Assembly: GCA_964610745.1 (NCBI GenBank)
Contig: CAZSYL010000001.1
Coordinates: 1-64,000 of the forward strand
Source: SHLQ01 sp964610745
Lineage (GTDB): Bacteria; Actinomycetota; Acidimicrobiia; Acidimicrobiales; SHLQ01
Direction: 5' to 3'
DNA length: 64,000 nucleotides
Shown here one piece after another: positions 17,323-26,407 of this stretch. Positions within the stretch are counted from its first letter, which is position 1. Each line of letters opens with the position of its first letter. The position numbers and the translations under genes were made by a program. The notes below the pieces were generated by a model. The model did not search any database, had not been told where the DNA came from, and was given only the letters and a program-made list of their open reading frames with translations.

Positions 17323-18519
17323 CTACGCGGACAAATAGCGGGCCCGTGTCCGGAATCGCAAAGGGCGTTCGACGTATTCCTCCATCGCGTGCGCCAGCCA
17401 CCCGGCGGTACGAGCGATTGCGAAGATCGCCTCACCTGCGCTCGGATCCATCCGGGAAAGGTAGGACAACGCACCGAGCGCAAAGTCCACGTTCGGGACC
17501 GCATCGGTACGGGCCGCAACAATGTCAGCGGCCTCGTGCACGATCCCCAGGCGACGTTCCCCCGCCCACGCCTGCCCTATTGCCTCGAGTAGTGGCGCAC
17601 ATCGAGGGTCGTTCGTTCGATACACCGAATGGCCGAAGCCGGGTATCGAGCCATGTCGTTCTTGGGTGGCACCGATCGCCTGCGAAGGGTCTTTTGTCTT
17701 CTCGATGCTCACGAACAGGTCATGAACCGGAGCGCTCGCTGCGCCGTGGAGCTGACCGCCGAGAACGCCGAGGCCAGCACCCACAACCGAATACGGATCG
17801 CTACGCACCGAAGCCGCTATCCGCGCAGCAAACGTAGAGCTCGCCAGACCGTGGTCGATAAGCAGAACCAAGGCGGCATTGACCGCGGAGCGCTGTTTCA
17901 ACGTCCCTGATCGACCGGTGAGCCGACTCAGCAGCGCCGCTCCCAGAGGCGTCCCAGCCGACGGAGCAGTTCCTTGAGGCGCGGCGCCGACCACCATGGC
18001 CGTAATCACACTGCGGGCGACGGAACGAACCGAATGATCGGAGAGATCATGGCGTAACGGGTCATTCGCCGAGAGCATCGACGTGATGATCCGCATTCGG
18101 TCCAACGGACGAGTGGTCTCAGGTAGCGCGGAGAGGACCGGGCCGATCTCTTGAACATCGTGAATGTCGGGCCACTGTTCCTCTGCACCGGCCTGCCAGA
18201 GGTGGTCTGCAACCTGTTCGAAGGTCAGGCCATCGTCTAGGAGTTCGACCAGGTCGCTACCCCGAACTATCACACGCTCATCGCTCACTCGGGTCAACCG
18301 CGTGGTGATCAGGGTGGCGAGTTCTCCTTCGGTCGCGGTCCGCCGCCCCGCGCGCAACTGCTCCACCTCTTCGGTATCAAAAAGGCTGGTACGCCCGTCC
18401 ATCGCGACCGTCCGCGAAATCAGCCCACGGCTGACATACGCGTACAACGTCGCTCGTTGAACCCCCAGGCGTGCTGCTGCCTCGGCGGCTGTCAGCTGAC
18501 TAGACGTTTGACTAGACAT
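17323..18519 (-). CDS. Citrate synthase fused to an N-terminal helix-turn-helix domain
   Basis: 398 residues. Residues about 9-57 form a MerR/excisionase-like winged helix (LTAAEAAARLGVQRATLYAY, then a wing and FDTEEVEQLRAG). The remainder is a short type II citrate synthase. The active-site residues look intact: His258 in GGQLHGAAS, His297 in PGFGHSVY, and Asp345 in PNVDFALG. It is divergent from a second citrate synthase, with palindromes between them. The fusion suggests an enzyme that also binds DNA, or an enzyme fold reused as an acyl-CoA or oxaloacetate sensor. Confidence 0.88.
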   Translation of the reverse strand: MSSQTSSQLTAAEAAARLGVQRATLYAYVSRGLISRTVAMDGRTSLFDTEEVEQLRAGRRTATEGELATLITTRLTRVSDERVIVRGSDLVELLDDGLTFEQVADHLWQAGAEEQWPDIHDVQEIGPVLSALPETTRPLDRMRIITSMLSANDPLRHDLSDHSVRSVARSVITAMVVGAAPQGTAPSAGTPLGAALLSRLTGRSGTLKQRSAVNAALVLLIDHGLASSTFAARIAASVRSDPYSVVGAGLGVLGGQLHGAASAPVHDLFVSIEKTKDPSQAIGATQERHGSIPGFGHSVYRTNDPRCAPLLEAIGQAWAGERRLGIVHEAADIVAARTDAVPNVDFALGALSYLSRMDPSAGEAIFAIARTAGWLAHAMEEYVERPLRFRTRARYLSA

Positions 18520-18583
18520 TGCTTCCTAACATTGCTCCCTCGACGCTCTCGACGCTGCTTCGACCTTCGTTCGAGCCTATGAC

Positions 18584-18623
18584 TTGAATCAATCAATGTT
18601 GACTTGATCAATATTGTCAATAT
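18584..18623. promoter_or_regulatory. Palindrome cluster between divergent citrate synthase genes
   Basis: Three palindromes lie within 40 bases: TTGAATCAA, TTGATCAA and ATATTGTCAATAT. ACTTGA occurs twice, about two helical turns apart. On the minus strand TTGACA with a 17-base spacer to ATTGAT could be a promoter for the HTH-citrate synthase gene. The arrangement looks like a shared operator/promoter for both genes. Confidence 0.65.
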
Positions 18624-18648
18624 GCCTCTCCGCGCGCATCCTTAGGAC

Positions 18649-19821
18649 ATGACGAACACACTCGACGCCACAGTTCCGCCAACACCTCCGGGGGCTCATC
18701 CGATCGCTCCGGCAGGGTTAAAGGGGGTCATCGTGGCGGAAACGACGATCGGGAGTGTGCGCGGTGGTGAAGGGTTCTATCACTACCGCCAGTTCGATGC
18801 GACCGCGGTCGCCAGGGACCACAGCTTCGAAGGAATGACACATCTGCTGCTCTCCGGTGACCTTCCAGATTCAACGATTGAAGCCCAGGTCCAACAACGG
18901 CTTGGCTTGGCTCGACAGTTGCCAGATCGGTCATTGGAAGTCTTGGACATGCTCGCTGCCAACACCCGAACGCCGATGGAGACCCTTCGGGCAATGTTGC
19001 CGTTACTGAGCAACCCAAAACCAACCCTAGATCTCGACGACCAAGCCCGGCGCGAGGCTGTCCTCGACCTGATCGGAGCGGTGCCGAGCGTTCTGGCTCG
19101 TGCCCATCGAATCCAAAGCGGTCTATCCCCAATCGAAGCTGACCCGTCGGCGAGACATTCTGCGGACTACCTCCGAATGATCACCGGGACAGCTCCTCGG
19201 CCCGAGGTCGCGACCGCGCTCGAGCGGTACCTCGTCCTTACGGCAGATCACGGCTTCAACAATTCGACATTCGCGACACGAGTAATCACCAGCACAGGGG
19301 CAGATGTCAGTTCGATCATCGGTGGGGCTTTGGCGTCACTCTCCGGGCCACTTCACGGAGGTGCCCCGAGCCGAGTGCTTGAGATGATCGAAGCGATCGG
19401 CGCGACGTCTAACACGGAAGCGTGGGCTCGGAGCCAGCTGAAGCAAGGACACAAGATTATGGGCTTTGGACATGCCGTATACGCGGCACAAGATCCTCGA
19501 TCCGCTCTCCTTGCCGAGACAGCATCAGAGCTTGGAGGTGAACTGGTCGAGAGAGCTCGGGAGATCGAAGGTCGGCTCCTGGCGGTCATGAATGAGTGGC
19601 GACCGGATGCCACTATCGTGACAAACGTCGAGTTCTACGCTGCGCTCGTACTCCATTTAGCCGGAGTCCCATCTCAGCTTTTCACCCCAACTTTCGCCGT
19701 CAGCAGAGTCGTTGGGTGGTCTGCGCACCTCCTTGAACAAGCGGCGAACAACAAGATCATCCGTCCTAGCGCGAGATACATCGGCCCAGAGCCGCAACGA
19801 TTCGACCCCACGATCAAATGA
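18649..19821 (+). CDS. Citrate/2-methylcitrate synthase
   Basis: 390 residues. Condenses acetyl-CoA or propionyl-CoA with oxaloacetate. The active-site histidines are His236 (SGPLHGGAP) and His275 (MGFGHAVY), and the block LTADHGFNNSTFATRV is the citrate-synthase signature. At the position of the catalytic Asp (usual NVDF) the sequence reads NVEF, with Glu328. It is paired with the HTH-citrate synthase on the other strand. Whether it serves the TCA or the methylcitrate cycle cannot be decided from sequence; no prp genes are nearby. Confidence 0.88.
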   Translation: MTNTLDATVPPTPPGAHPIAPAGLKGVIVAETTIGSVRGGEGFYHYRQFDATAVARDHSFEGMTHLLLSGDLPDSTIEAQVQQRLGLARQLPDRSLEVLDMLAANTRTPMETLRAMLPLLSNPKPTLDLDDQARREAVLDLIGAVPSVLARAHRIQSGLSPIEADPSARHSADYLRMITGTAPRPEVATALERYLVLTADHGFNNSTFATRVITSTGADVSSIIGGALASLSGPLHGGAPSRVLEMIEAIGATSNTEAWARSQLKQGHKIMGFGHAVYAAQDPRSALLAETASELGGELVERAREIEGRLLAVMNEWRPDATIVTNVEFYAALVLHLAGVPSQLFTPTFAVSRVVGWSAHLLEQAANNKIIRPSARYIGPEPQRFDPTIK

Positions 19822-19886
19822 TGGTCGAATGATCGAGCACGAGTCGTTGCGAGTCTGCGCGAGTCGGGTAGTTTGGGCGCTCCCCC

Positions 19887-21533
19887 ATGGCGACGACCGT
19901 GACCCTCCGACGCTGGCAGCGAGATGCTCTGATCGCTTTCGCTGACCGCCCGCACCCCGACTTTCTCGCCGTGGCTTGTCCTGGCGCGGGCAAGACTACC
20001 TTTGCTCTCTCGGCGATTCGAGCCGAGCTCGGTGGCCGTCCGAAACCGCTGGTCATCTGCGTGCCCACAGCGCACCTAAAGCAACAATGGGCTGAGGCAG
20101 CCTCGCGTTTTGGACTACACCTCGATCCCGAGTGGCAGCCCCAGGACGGGATCGCCAGCGACATGCACGGGATCATCGTCACCTACGCACAAGCGGCCTC
20201 AGCGCGACATCATTTGCGCAGTTTCGCCGAAATGGGACTCGTCGTGCTCGATGAGGTCCACCACGCTGCCGCCGACCGGTCATGGGGCGACGGCGTGTAT
20301 CACGCATTCGAGACCGCGGACGTGCGCCTGTTGCTCTCGGGCACGCCATTTCGGAGCGACGACAACCCCATCCCGTTCGTGCGCTACACCTTTGGCGACC
20401 ACGGCGAAGCCGTTGCTGATTTCGAATATGGCTATGGAGATGCACTCGTCGAAGGCGGAGTCGTTCGACCGGTCTACTTTCCACGCTTCGACGGGCACAT
20501 GGAATGGATGGACGCAAATGGTTCGATAAAGGAGGCGACCTTCAGCGACGAGCTCGATCGCTCCGATTGGAGCGCACGCCTACGCACCGCACTCGATGCC
20601 GACGGCGGCTGGCTGCCGACGGTTCTCGAAAAGGCGAATCAACGCTTGATGAAAATTCGCAACTCACACGAAACCGCGGGCGGCTTGGTCATCGCAATCG
20701 ACCATGAACATGCACGGGAAATCGCCTCCAAACTGACCGTGATCTCCGGAGTCGTGCCCGAGGTTGTCCTGAGCGACGACCCGAAGGCCTCGGAGAAGAT
20801 CGATTCGTTCGCCAAAAGCGACGAGCCTTGGATCGTTGCGGTCCGGATGATCTCCGAAGGCGTCGACGTCCCCCGTCTTCGTGTCGCTGTCTTTGCCACG
20901 ACGACCACGACAGCGCTGTTCTTCCGTCAAGCGGTTGGACGCGTCGCGCGCTGGACACCCGGGCTGACCACGCAACCCGCCTACTTCTACGTGCCCGACG
21001 ATCACCGGCTTCGCGGACATGCAGCAACGATCGCGATGCAACGACGGCACAGTGTGGAGAAGCGGCCGGCCACCGCAGAGAAGAAGGATCCAGCAGCGCT
21101 CGACCGACAAGAAGAACAGATGTCGCTGTTCTCGGCACTCTCGTCGACGGCGCTCGAAGAGGTAGCCCCGCTCGGACACGACGGCATCGACCCCGACGAA
21201 GCTGAGCTCACCTCTACCGCTGGCGATCTCGCCGGGCACCCGTTCGATCTTCCGCCCCCTCCTCCGCTCGAGGGACGAGACAACGACGGCACCAACGCAA
21301 TCCCCGACCAGCTGTCCAACCTTCGGAGCAGGTTCGCCGGCAAGCGGGAACTGCGCGATCGCAACAGCGACCGCGTGCGCACGATCGCACAGATTCTTGG
21401 GTGGGAGCATCGTGCCGTGAACGGGGAGCTCAACCGTCGCTCCGGCATTCACCGCATTACTGAAGCGACGAGCGGCCAGCTAGAGCATCGCCTGTCGTGC
21501 GCCGATAGGTGGCTCGACGAACTAACCGGCTGA
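19887..21533 (+). CDS. SF2 DEAD/DEAH-type helicase
   Basis: 548 residues. Motif I is CPGAGKTT (residues 31-38), motif II LDEVHH (Asp122), motif III LSGTPF, a motif V-like region MISEGVDVPRL and motif VI FFRQAVGRVARW, so both RecA-like domains are complete. The C-terminal 180 residues are an acidic Pro-rich linker and a helical domain without known signature. This resembles the ResIII/UvsW-like group of stand-alone SF2 helicases of unknown job. It overlaps the 3' end of the convergent membrane-protein gene by 12 bases. Confidence 0.88.
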   Translation: MATTVTLRRWQRDALIAFADRPHPDFLAVACPGAGKTTFALSAIRAELGGRPKPLVICVPTAHLKQQWAEAASRFGLHLDPEWQPQDGIASDMHGIIVTYAQAASARHHLRSFAEMGLVVLDEVHHAAADRSWGDGVYHAFETADVRLLLSGTPFRSDDNPIPFVRYTFGDHGEAVADFEYGYGDALVEGGVVRPVYFPRFDGHMEWMDANGSIKEATFSDELDRSDWSARLRTALDADGGWLPTVLEKANQRLMKIRNSHETAGGLVIAIDHEHAREIASKLTVISGVVPEVVLSDDPKASEKIDSFAKSDEPWIVAVRMISEGVDVPRLRVAVFATTTTTALFFRQAVGRVARWTPGLTTQPAYFYVPDDHRLRGHAATIAMQRRHSVEKRPATAEKKDPAALDRQEEQMSLFSALSSTALEEVAPLGHDGIDPDEAELTSTAGDLAGHPFDLPPPPPLEGRDNDGTNAIPDQLSNLRSRFAGKRELRDRNSDRVRTIAQILGWEHRAVNGELNRRSGIHRITEATSGQLEHRLSCADRWLDELTG

Positions 21534-22226
21534 CCTTCGAGCTTCGAGGGCTTCGCCGATCTCCTCGAACATCTCCATGACGCCCTGAAAGTTCGGGATG
21601 GAACGAAGCCTGCGATCGGCGTAGAACACTGCGGCGAGGAACCCGACGAAACCTGCACCAGTACCGATCACGGTCCGGATGACGAGGAAGCTCGTACCCG
21701 AGTCGGTGTTACCAAGAAGCCAAATCTCAAAGCCGACCGTCACCAGTTGGTAGATCGCATAGGCAAGCGTGAGGTTCCGCATGGTCGATTTGAACACCGG
21801 GTGAGCCTTCGTCTCTTCGTCGAATGGCAAGACGAGGGGCGCGAGGAGGCCAGCGGCGGCCTTCCCGATGATCACCGAACCAAGGGCGGCTAGGCCCAGC
21901 ACTACTTTCAACCCAATTCCGATGGCGAGGAAGACGTCCTCGCCCCAGATCAGCCCTGCTACCCCGCGCAGGAACAAGTACGCGGCGAGCGAGGGAATCC
22001 ACCAGCCGATGGCGACCCCACGCCTCTTGCGTTGCACGACAGACCACCCGGCGGCGAGCGTCATCAAAATGATCGCGATCCTGTCGCCCCAGAGTTCGCT
22101 ACCGAGAAGGCGAGAACCAATCTGCTCGCCAACAAAGAAGCCAACGAGCGGGAGGATCCCTTCGATCGAGGAGCCCTGCCGGAAGGCGAGCGGAAGTTCG
22201 TCGGGTGCGTTGGCTTCGGTCGTCAT
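21522..22226 (-). CDS. Integral membrane protein, VC0807/DUF3159-like
   Basis: 234 residues with about six hydrophobic segments (near 24-40, 50-62, 75-95, 100-120, 150-170 and 180-203), separated by short loops with conserved-looking W and R residues. It resembles the VC0807-type membrane proteins, but I cannot name a function. Its ATG lies three bases after the stop of the hemolysin III-like gene, so the two are cotranscribed. Confidence 0.65.
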   Translation of the reverse strand: MTTEANAPDELPLAFRQGSSIEGILPLVGFFVGEQIGSRLLGSELWGDRIAIILMTLAAGWSVVQRKRRGVAIGWWIPSLAAYLFLRGVAGLIWGEDVFLAIGIGLKVVLGLAALGSVIIGKAAAGLLAPLVLPFDEETKAHPVFKSTMRNLTLAYAIYQLVTVGFEIWLLGNTDSGTSFLVIRTVIGTGAGFVGFLAAVFYADRRLRSIPNFQGVMEMFEEIGEALEARRSAG

Positions 22227-22229
22227 GGG

Positions 22230-22913
22230 CTAGAGCGGGGCTTTGCCGGCAAGAAGAAGGGCGAAGAGAACAAAGTGCACGGTCGATCCAACGATCACGA
22301 AGACATGCCAAATTTCGTGATAGCCGAACACGTGAGGGTTGGGATTCGGGCGCTGGCTACCAACGATGATCGCGCCGACGGTGAAGACTGCGCCCCCAGC
22401 TAAAAGAAACACGATACCGATGCTGCCCACGCTGCGAGCGATCGGGACGATGAAGAAGATTGGCCACCACCCCGTGATGAGGAAAATGGTGTTCATCATT
22501 CCTCTCGGCGGATGAAACGGTAACCAGATGGTCACGATCCCAGCGAGGGCAAACGTTGCCATTCCCCCAACCAACAACCATCCCAGCCCTCCGCCGATCG
22601 CATAGGCCACAGGTGCGGTCGACGCGGAGATGTAGACCAGGATCATCGACTGATCGAGCATAAAGAGCTTGTGCAGCCGAGCGGGTTCCCAAATCTTGTA
22701 GTGAGCTGCAGCACTTGCGCTGTAGAGCCCGATTGCAGCCAGGCCGTATCCAAGAGCGACAAGGCGCGCTGAGGTGGACTCGGCGATGAACTGCAATAGC
22801 ACCGCACCGAACAGCGCGACCGGGATCATCCAGAGATGCATTTTCCCGCGCCATTTAGGCCGCGGGAGGTCGAGAACGCGACGAACCGAAGGACTGAATT
22901 CGTCGCGAGTCAT
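22230..22913 (-). CDS. Hemolysin III/TrhA family membrane protein (PAQR fold)
   Basis: About 227 residues with seven membrane helices and the family's metal-binding C-terminus (FGYHEIWHVFVIVGSTVHF), with histidines that match the YxxHxxxH pattern. ASAAAHYKIW carries the first conserved His region (usual SxxxH). Members are membrane hydrolase-like proteins linked to lipid homeostasis. The ATG at 22913 has a GGTGA ribosome site; an ATG three codons upstream is also possible. Confidence 0.85.
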   Translation of the reverse strand: MTRDEFSPSVRRVLDLPRPKWRGKMHLWMIPVALFGAVLLQFIAESTSARLVALGYGLAAIGLYSASAAAHYKIWEPARLHKLFMLDQSMILVYISASTAPVAYAIGGGLGWLLVGGMATFALAGIVTIWLPFHPPRGMMNTIFLITGWWPIFFIVPIARSVGSIGIVFLLAGGAVFTVGAIIVGSQRPNPNPHVFGYHEIWHVFVIVGSTVHFVLFALLLAGKAPL

Positions 22914-23001
22914 GGTCACCATGAAAAGTCTGCCGTTCCGACGAGTGATTTGCTGTGATGGGAATCAAAATTTCTGACCTGGAAAGCCCTAGCGTGGAGG
23001 G

Positions 23002-23325
23002 GTGCGAGCACAACTATCCCCTGCGCTTCTCGACTTGATCAGGAGGCTGTGCATAGGCGTCTTCTGTGCGCTCATGCTCACCGCACCGGTTCACATCATC
23101 GATTTGGAGCTGGCTCATGCCCAAGTCACGCCGCTCGATGAAGAGGACGTTGACTCACCTGGCCTTGGCAGCATCACCGGAACCCCAGACGCTGGGCCAG
23201 ATCCTGAAGATGCCGGGGATCGGGGCGGGTTCGCTCAGCTCGCGCTCGCCGTGATCCTCCTTGGCGGCATCGGATTCATTGCTTCCAGAGTGGTACTCGC
23301 AGCGCGTTCGGGCAGACCGAACTGA
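23002..23325 (+). CDS. Small secreted/membrane protein
   Basis: 107 residues. An N-terminal hydrophobic segment (residues 15-33) with an AHA cleavage-like site is followed by a short acidic Pro/Gly-rich stretch and a C-terminal membrane helix (residues 77-99) with a basic tail. The shape is that of a cell-wall-exposed protein anchored by its C-terminus. GTG start with a GGAGG ribosome site five bases upstream. Family unknown. Confidence 0.65.
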   Translation: MRAQLSPALLDLIRRLCIGVFCALMLTAPVHIIDLELAHAQVTPLDEEDVDSPGLGSITGTPDAGPDPEDAGDRGGFAQLALAVILLGGIGFIASRVVLAARSGRPN

Positions 23326-23414
23326 TAACCCGACTCCGTGCTGCGAAGAGAACCCAACGCTAGTCCGCCTGTAGTAAAACATGGCTTGAACTCCTTCTAG
23401 AGAAAAGCAGCATC

Positions 23415-23828
23415 ATGACCTTTGACGATCAGCTCCAATCCATCGAGCTCTTCAGCGAGTTGAGCAAAAAGGAGATCCGTTCAGTAACGAAGCTCATGAG
23501 CACCGTAAACATCAAAGCGGGCCACGAGTTGATGGTCGAAGGACAACTCGGCCGCGAGTTCTTGATCATCATCGACGGGGAGGCAACCGTACGCCGATCG
23601 GGACGAGTTCTCGCCAAGGTTGGTGCTGGTGATTTCCTCGGAGAGCTTTCTGTCATCGCTGGTGTTCCCCGCACCGCCACCGTCACCGCAGACACCGACA
23701 TGACAGTGTCTGCACTCACCCGCCGCGAGTTCACCGGGCTCCTCGACGCGCAACCGCGAATCGCGAAGAAAGTCCTTATCGGCACAGTGAAACGCCTTCA
23801 CGCTCTGGAACCCGGAATCGCGAGCTGA
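23415..23828 (+). CDS. Single-domain cyclic-nucleotide-binding-fold protein
   Basis: 137 residues, a Crp/cNMP-binding fold without a DNA-binding domain: IELFSELSKKEIRSVTKLM, then the beta-barrel GREFLIIIDGEATVRRSG, and the phosphate-binding cassette GAGDFLGELSVIAGVPRTA with the Gly-Glu and Arg-Thr pairs that contact cyclic nucleotide in this family. It is first in a compact six-gene plus-strand cluster that includes ribokinase and nucleoside hydrolase. It could sense cAMP or act on a partner protein. Confidence 0.82.
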   Translation: MTFDDQLQSIELFSELSKKEIRSVTKLMSTVNIKAGHELMVEGQLGREFLIIIDGEATVRRSGRVLAKVGAGDFLGELSVIAGVPRTATVTADTDMTVSALTRREFTGLLDAQPRIAKKVLIGTVKRLHALEPGIAS

Positions 23829-23836
23829 ACGCGGCG

Positions 23837-24541
23837 ATGCACAGCCGCCTGTACGGGTTGACGTCCCATCCCGACGTCACTCGCTTCGAAGTTGAAGACG
23901 GCATCGTCCGCAATGCAGTCGCCACGTTGCTCGGAGATGAGACGACGATCAACACCGTCGTGGTCGATGTCGGTGCAAGCGTCCGTGAAGCAACGCTGGA
24001 AGACCCAAACCTCAATCCCGACGCACTGCACGATGTGATGATCGCAATACATGCCGAGGTCGAAGCCGATAGTGAACCGCCTAACCTCGCTGAACTCGTG
24101 GCCGATGTGGCGGTCGTGGGCGGCTCGTGGTCGATCACCAGCACCGAACTCGCCGAACTGGAAAAGCCCTGGGTCGGAACTGCCTCGCCAGGGCCGAAGG
24201 TGACGGCGTTTGCCCGGCCAACCGATGCTGACTCGCCGAGATACCGCGCCGGTATTGCTGAGTTAGCTCGGGAGACGGCCACAACGCTCGGCGACGTGGG
24301 CAGTCGCGTCGTCCATGTCGAAGGCACTCCGGGCTCGTTTTCCACGGCGATCAGCTTTTGGTTCCCAAACCCGGACGCTGCTAAAGCGGCCTGGGATCGT
24401 GATGGGTTTGCTCCACTTATCGCCTCGGATCTGATCGATCAGCACTCGCTTGCCCTCCTTGAGGCGACCGAACACGTCCTGGCTCCAAACCCAAATACCT
24501 GGGTGACCACTAGCGGCGTCGAACCATCACCGGCCGAATAA
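23837..24541 (+). CDS. Conserved-looking protein of unknown function
   Basis: 234 residues, acidic, cytoplasmic, no membrane segment. The second half (PRYRAGIAELARETATTLG, then SFWFPNPDAAKAAWDRD) resembles the small ferredoxin-like or dimeric alpha/beta-barrel (EthD-like) folds, but the match is not strong. It lies 8 bases after the cNMP-fold gene and 7 bases before ribokinase, so it belongs to the same operon. Confidence 0.6.
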   Translation: MHSRLYGLTSHPDVTRFEVEDGIVRNAVATLLGDETTINTVVVDVGASVREATLEDPNLNPDALHDVMIAIHAEVEADSEPPNLAELVADVAVVGGSWSITSTELAELEKPWVGTASPGPKVTAFARPTDADSPRYRAGIAELARETATTLGDVGSRVVHVEGTPGSFSTAISFWFPNPDAAKAAWDRDGFAPLIASDLIDQHSLALLEATEHVLAPNPNTWVTTSGVEPSPAE

Positions 24542-24548
24542 CCGTCCC

Positions 24549-25493
24549 ATGTCGGCCAGCCGCACATCTCCGCCTCAGCCTTCAAACGCGTTGCCATCGA
24601 TAACGGTTGTTGGATCAGCGAATCTCGACATCGTCGTCACCGTCCCCCACCACCCGACCACGGGCGAGACCGTTCTTGGTGGCGACCACGTCCGGCTTCC
24701 GGGCGGGAAAGGCGCTAATCAAGCTGTGGCCGCGGGCCGACTCGGAGCCGATGTGTCCTTCATAGGACTGGTCGGTCAGGATGACGCAGGTCAGACCCTC
24801 CGGACCTCTCTCGTCGAGAGCGGAGTGCGAACCGAAGCCCTCGGAACTACCGATGATGCACCGAGCGGCATCGCGCTGATCACCGTTGACGCCGAGGGCG
24901 ACAACGCCATCACGGTCAGCCCCGGCGCAAACGCGCTCCTGAGCCCCAGCGTCATAGATCAGTACCATGATTTGCTCGATGCCGCGGTCGTCCAACTCCA
25001 GCTCGAGATCCCGATGGAGTCGGTTATTCACGCAGCCGACCGGGCGACGGGAATCGTGGTGCTCGACCCAGCTCCGGCACCGAGTGCTGGCATCCCCCAG
25101 ACATTGCTCGACGCCGCCGACATCGTCGTTCCGAATGAAACCGAACTTGCTCTGCTCGCTGGTCGTATGGTCGACGCAGCGCGCCTCGACGATGTGGAAG
25201 CTGCAGCGAAAAGCCTGCCGATCGAGACAGTCGTCGTAACCCTCGGTGCGCGAGGGGCACTCGTGGTTGCAGGTGAAGGCACCTCCCACATTCCTGCGCC
25301 AGCCATCACCCCTGTCGACACCACGGCGGCCGGCGATGCCTTTCGAAGCGCGTTCTCGGTGAAGCTCGCGATGGGAAACTCCATCGTCGAGAGCGCAACC
25401 TATGCAGTCAGGGTAGGCGCAGCGACCGCACTGGCATTCGGAGCGCAACCCTCGCTGCCGACCCCAGATGAAGTGGACCAGCGTCTCCAATGA
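24549..25493 (+). CDS. rbsK: Ribokinase (PfkB family)
   Basis: Phosphorylates ribose to ribose 5-phosphate. Both PfkB signatures are present: GSANLDIVVTVPHHPTTGET and LPGGKGANQAVAAGRLG near the N-terminus, and TPVDTTAAGDAFRSAF with the catalytic Asp near the C-terminus. The length of 314 residues is normal. The stop overlaps the ATG of the nucleoside hydrolase gene (ATGA), so the ribose freed by hydrolysis would be phosphorylated by its neighbour. Confidence 0.9.
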   Translation: MSASRTSPPQPSNALPSITVVGSANLDIVVTVPHHPTTGETVLGGDHVRLPGGKGANQAVAAGRLGADVSFIGLVGQDDAGQTLRTSLVESGVRTEALGTTDDAPSGIALITVDAEGDNAITVSPGANALLSPSVIDQYHDLLDAAVVQLQLEIPMESVIHAADRATGIVVLDPAPAPSAGIPQTLLDAADIVVPNETELALLAGRMVDAARLDDVEAAAKSLPIETVVVTLGARGALVVAGEGTSHIPAPAITPVDTTAAGDAFRSAFSVKLAMGNSIVESATYAVRVGAATALAFGAQPSLPTPDEVDQRLQ

Positions 25494-26407
25494 GCGAACC
25501 TTGCCACTTCCTCCTTGACTGTGACCCTGGGATTGATGACGCATTCGCCATCTTCTGCGCGCTGGAGTACGGCCACGTCGATGCCATCACGACGGTCAGT
25601 GGCAACGTATCGATCGACAACACCACCCGGAACGCTCTGTATCTTCTCGAACTCGCCGGCGCAGACGTACCAGTCCATCGCGGGGCGGACCGACCGATTC
25701 GGGTGGACCCCGTCGCCGCCGACGACATCCATGGGTCCTCGGGGTTCGGCGAGTTCCCAACGCCGGAACCATCAGGAACTGAGGAGCAAACCGACGCGGT
25801 CAGTGCCATCACCGATTACTGCTCCGACGGCGATGCGGTCATCGTCGCCATCGGTCCCCTTACCAACATCGCCCTTGCGCTGAAAGCCGACCCGACACTG
25901 GCTGGTCGCATTGCCCATATCCACTGGATGGGCGGCGGGACGACCAGAGGCAATGTCACCGCGCTTGCCGAGTTCAACGCTTGGTGTGACCCCGATGCTG
26001 CTGCACTCACGCTCGGAGCTGGGATCCCGCTGACGATGTACGACCTCGACCTCACTCATCAGGTGCGAATGGGCGCACCTGAGATTGCACGACTGCGCTC
26101 CACCGGTTCCGAGATCGGCGACATTTTCGCTACCGCACTGGAGTTCTACAAACTGAGCAATCGAGAGATCGGGCTTGGCAAAGCAATGCACGATCCTTGT
26201 GCCGTGCTGGGATTTCTTCGTCCCGACCTCTTCACGTTCCGCTCATCGAATATTGTGTGCGATACGGGAGACGACGATCAGCGCGGACGCACCGTGGTCG
26301 ACTTCTCCGAAGGTAAGCTGCCGCACGGCGTGGCGGTATCCGCAGACGACAAAGAAGTGATCGAACTGATTCTCACGGCCATCATCGACCCAGGCGGGAA
26401 CTCATGA
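25490..26407 (+). CDS. Inosine/uridine-preferring nucleoside hydrolase
   Basis: Splits nucleosides to base and ribose. The N-terminal calcium-binding motif is canonical, LLDCDPGIDDAFAIF (DxDxGxDD). AIGPLTNIALALKADP and HWMGGGTTRGN match the later conserved blocks, and NAWCDPDAA is the family's NxxxDPEA site. 305 residues is the usual length. It is translationally coupled to ribokinase before it and to a membrane protein after it. Confidence 0.92.
   Translation: MSEPCHFLLDCDPGIDDAFAIFCALEYGHVDAITTVSGNVSIDNTTRNALYLLELAGADVPVHRGADRPIRVDPVAADDIHGSSGFGEFPTPEPSGTEEQTDAVSAITDYCSDGDAVIVAIGPLTNIALALKADPTLAGRIAHIHWMGGGTTRGNVTALAEFNAWCDPDAAALTLGAGIPLTMYDLDLTHQVRMGAPEIARLRSTGSEIGDIFATALEFYKLSNREIGLGKAMHDPCAVLGFLRPDLFTFRSSNIVCDTGDDDQRGRTVVDFSEGKLPHGVAVSADDKEVIELILTAIIDPGGNS

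Noticed and set aside
24615..25544. A 309-residue minus-strand frame opposite ribokinase
   Set aside because: Antisense shadow of a gene with both PfkB signatures.
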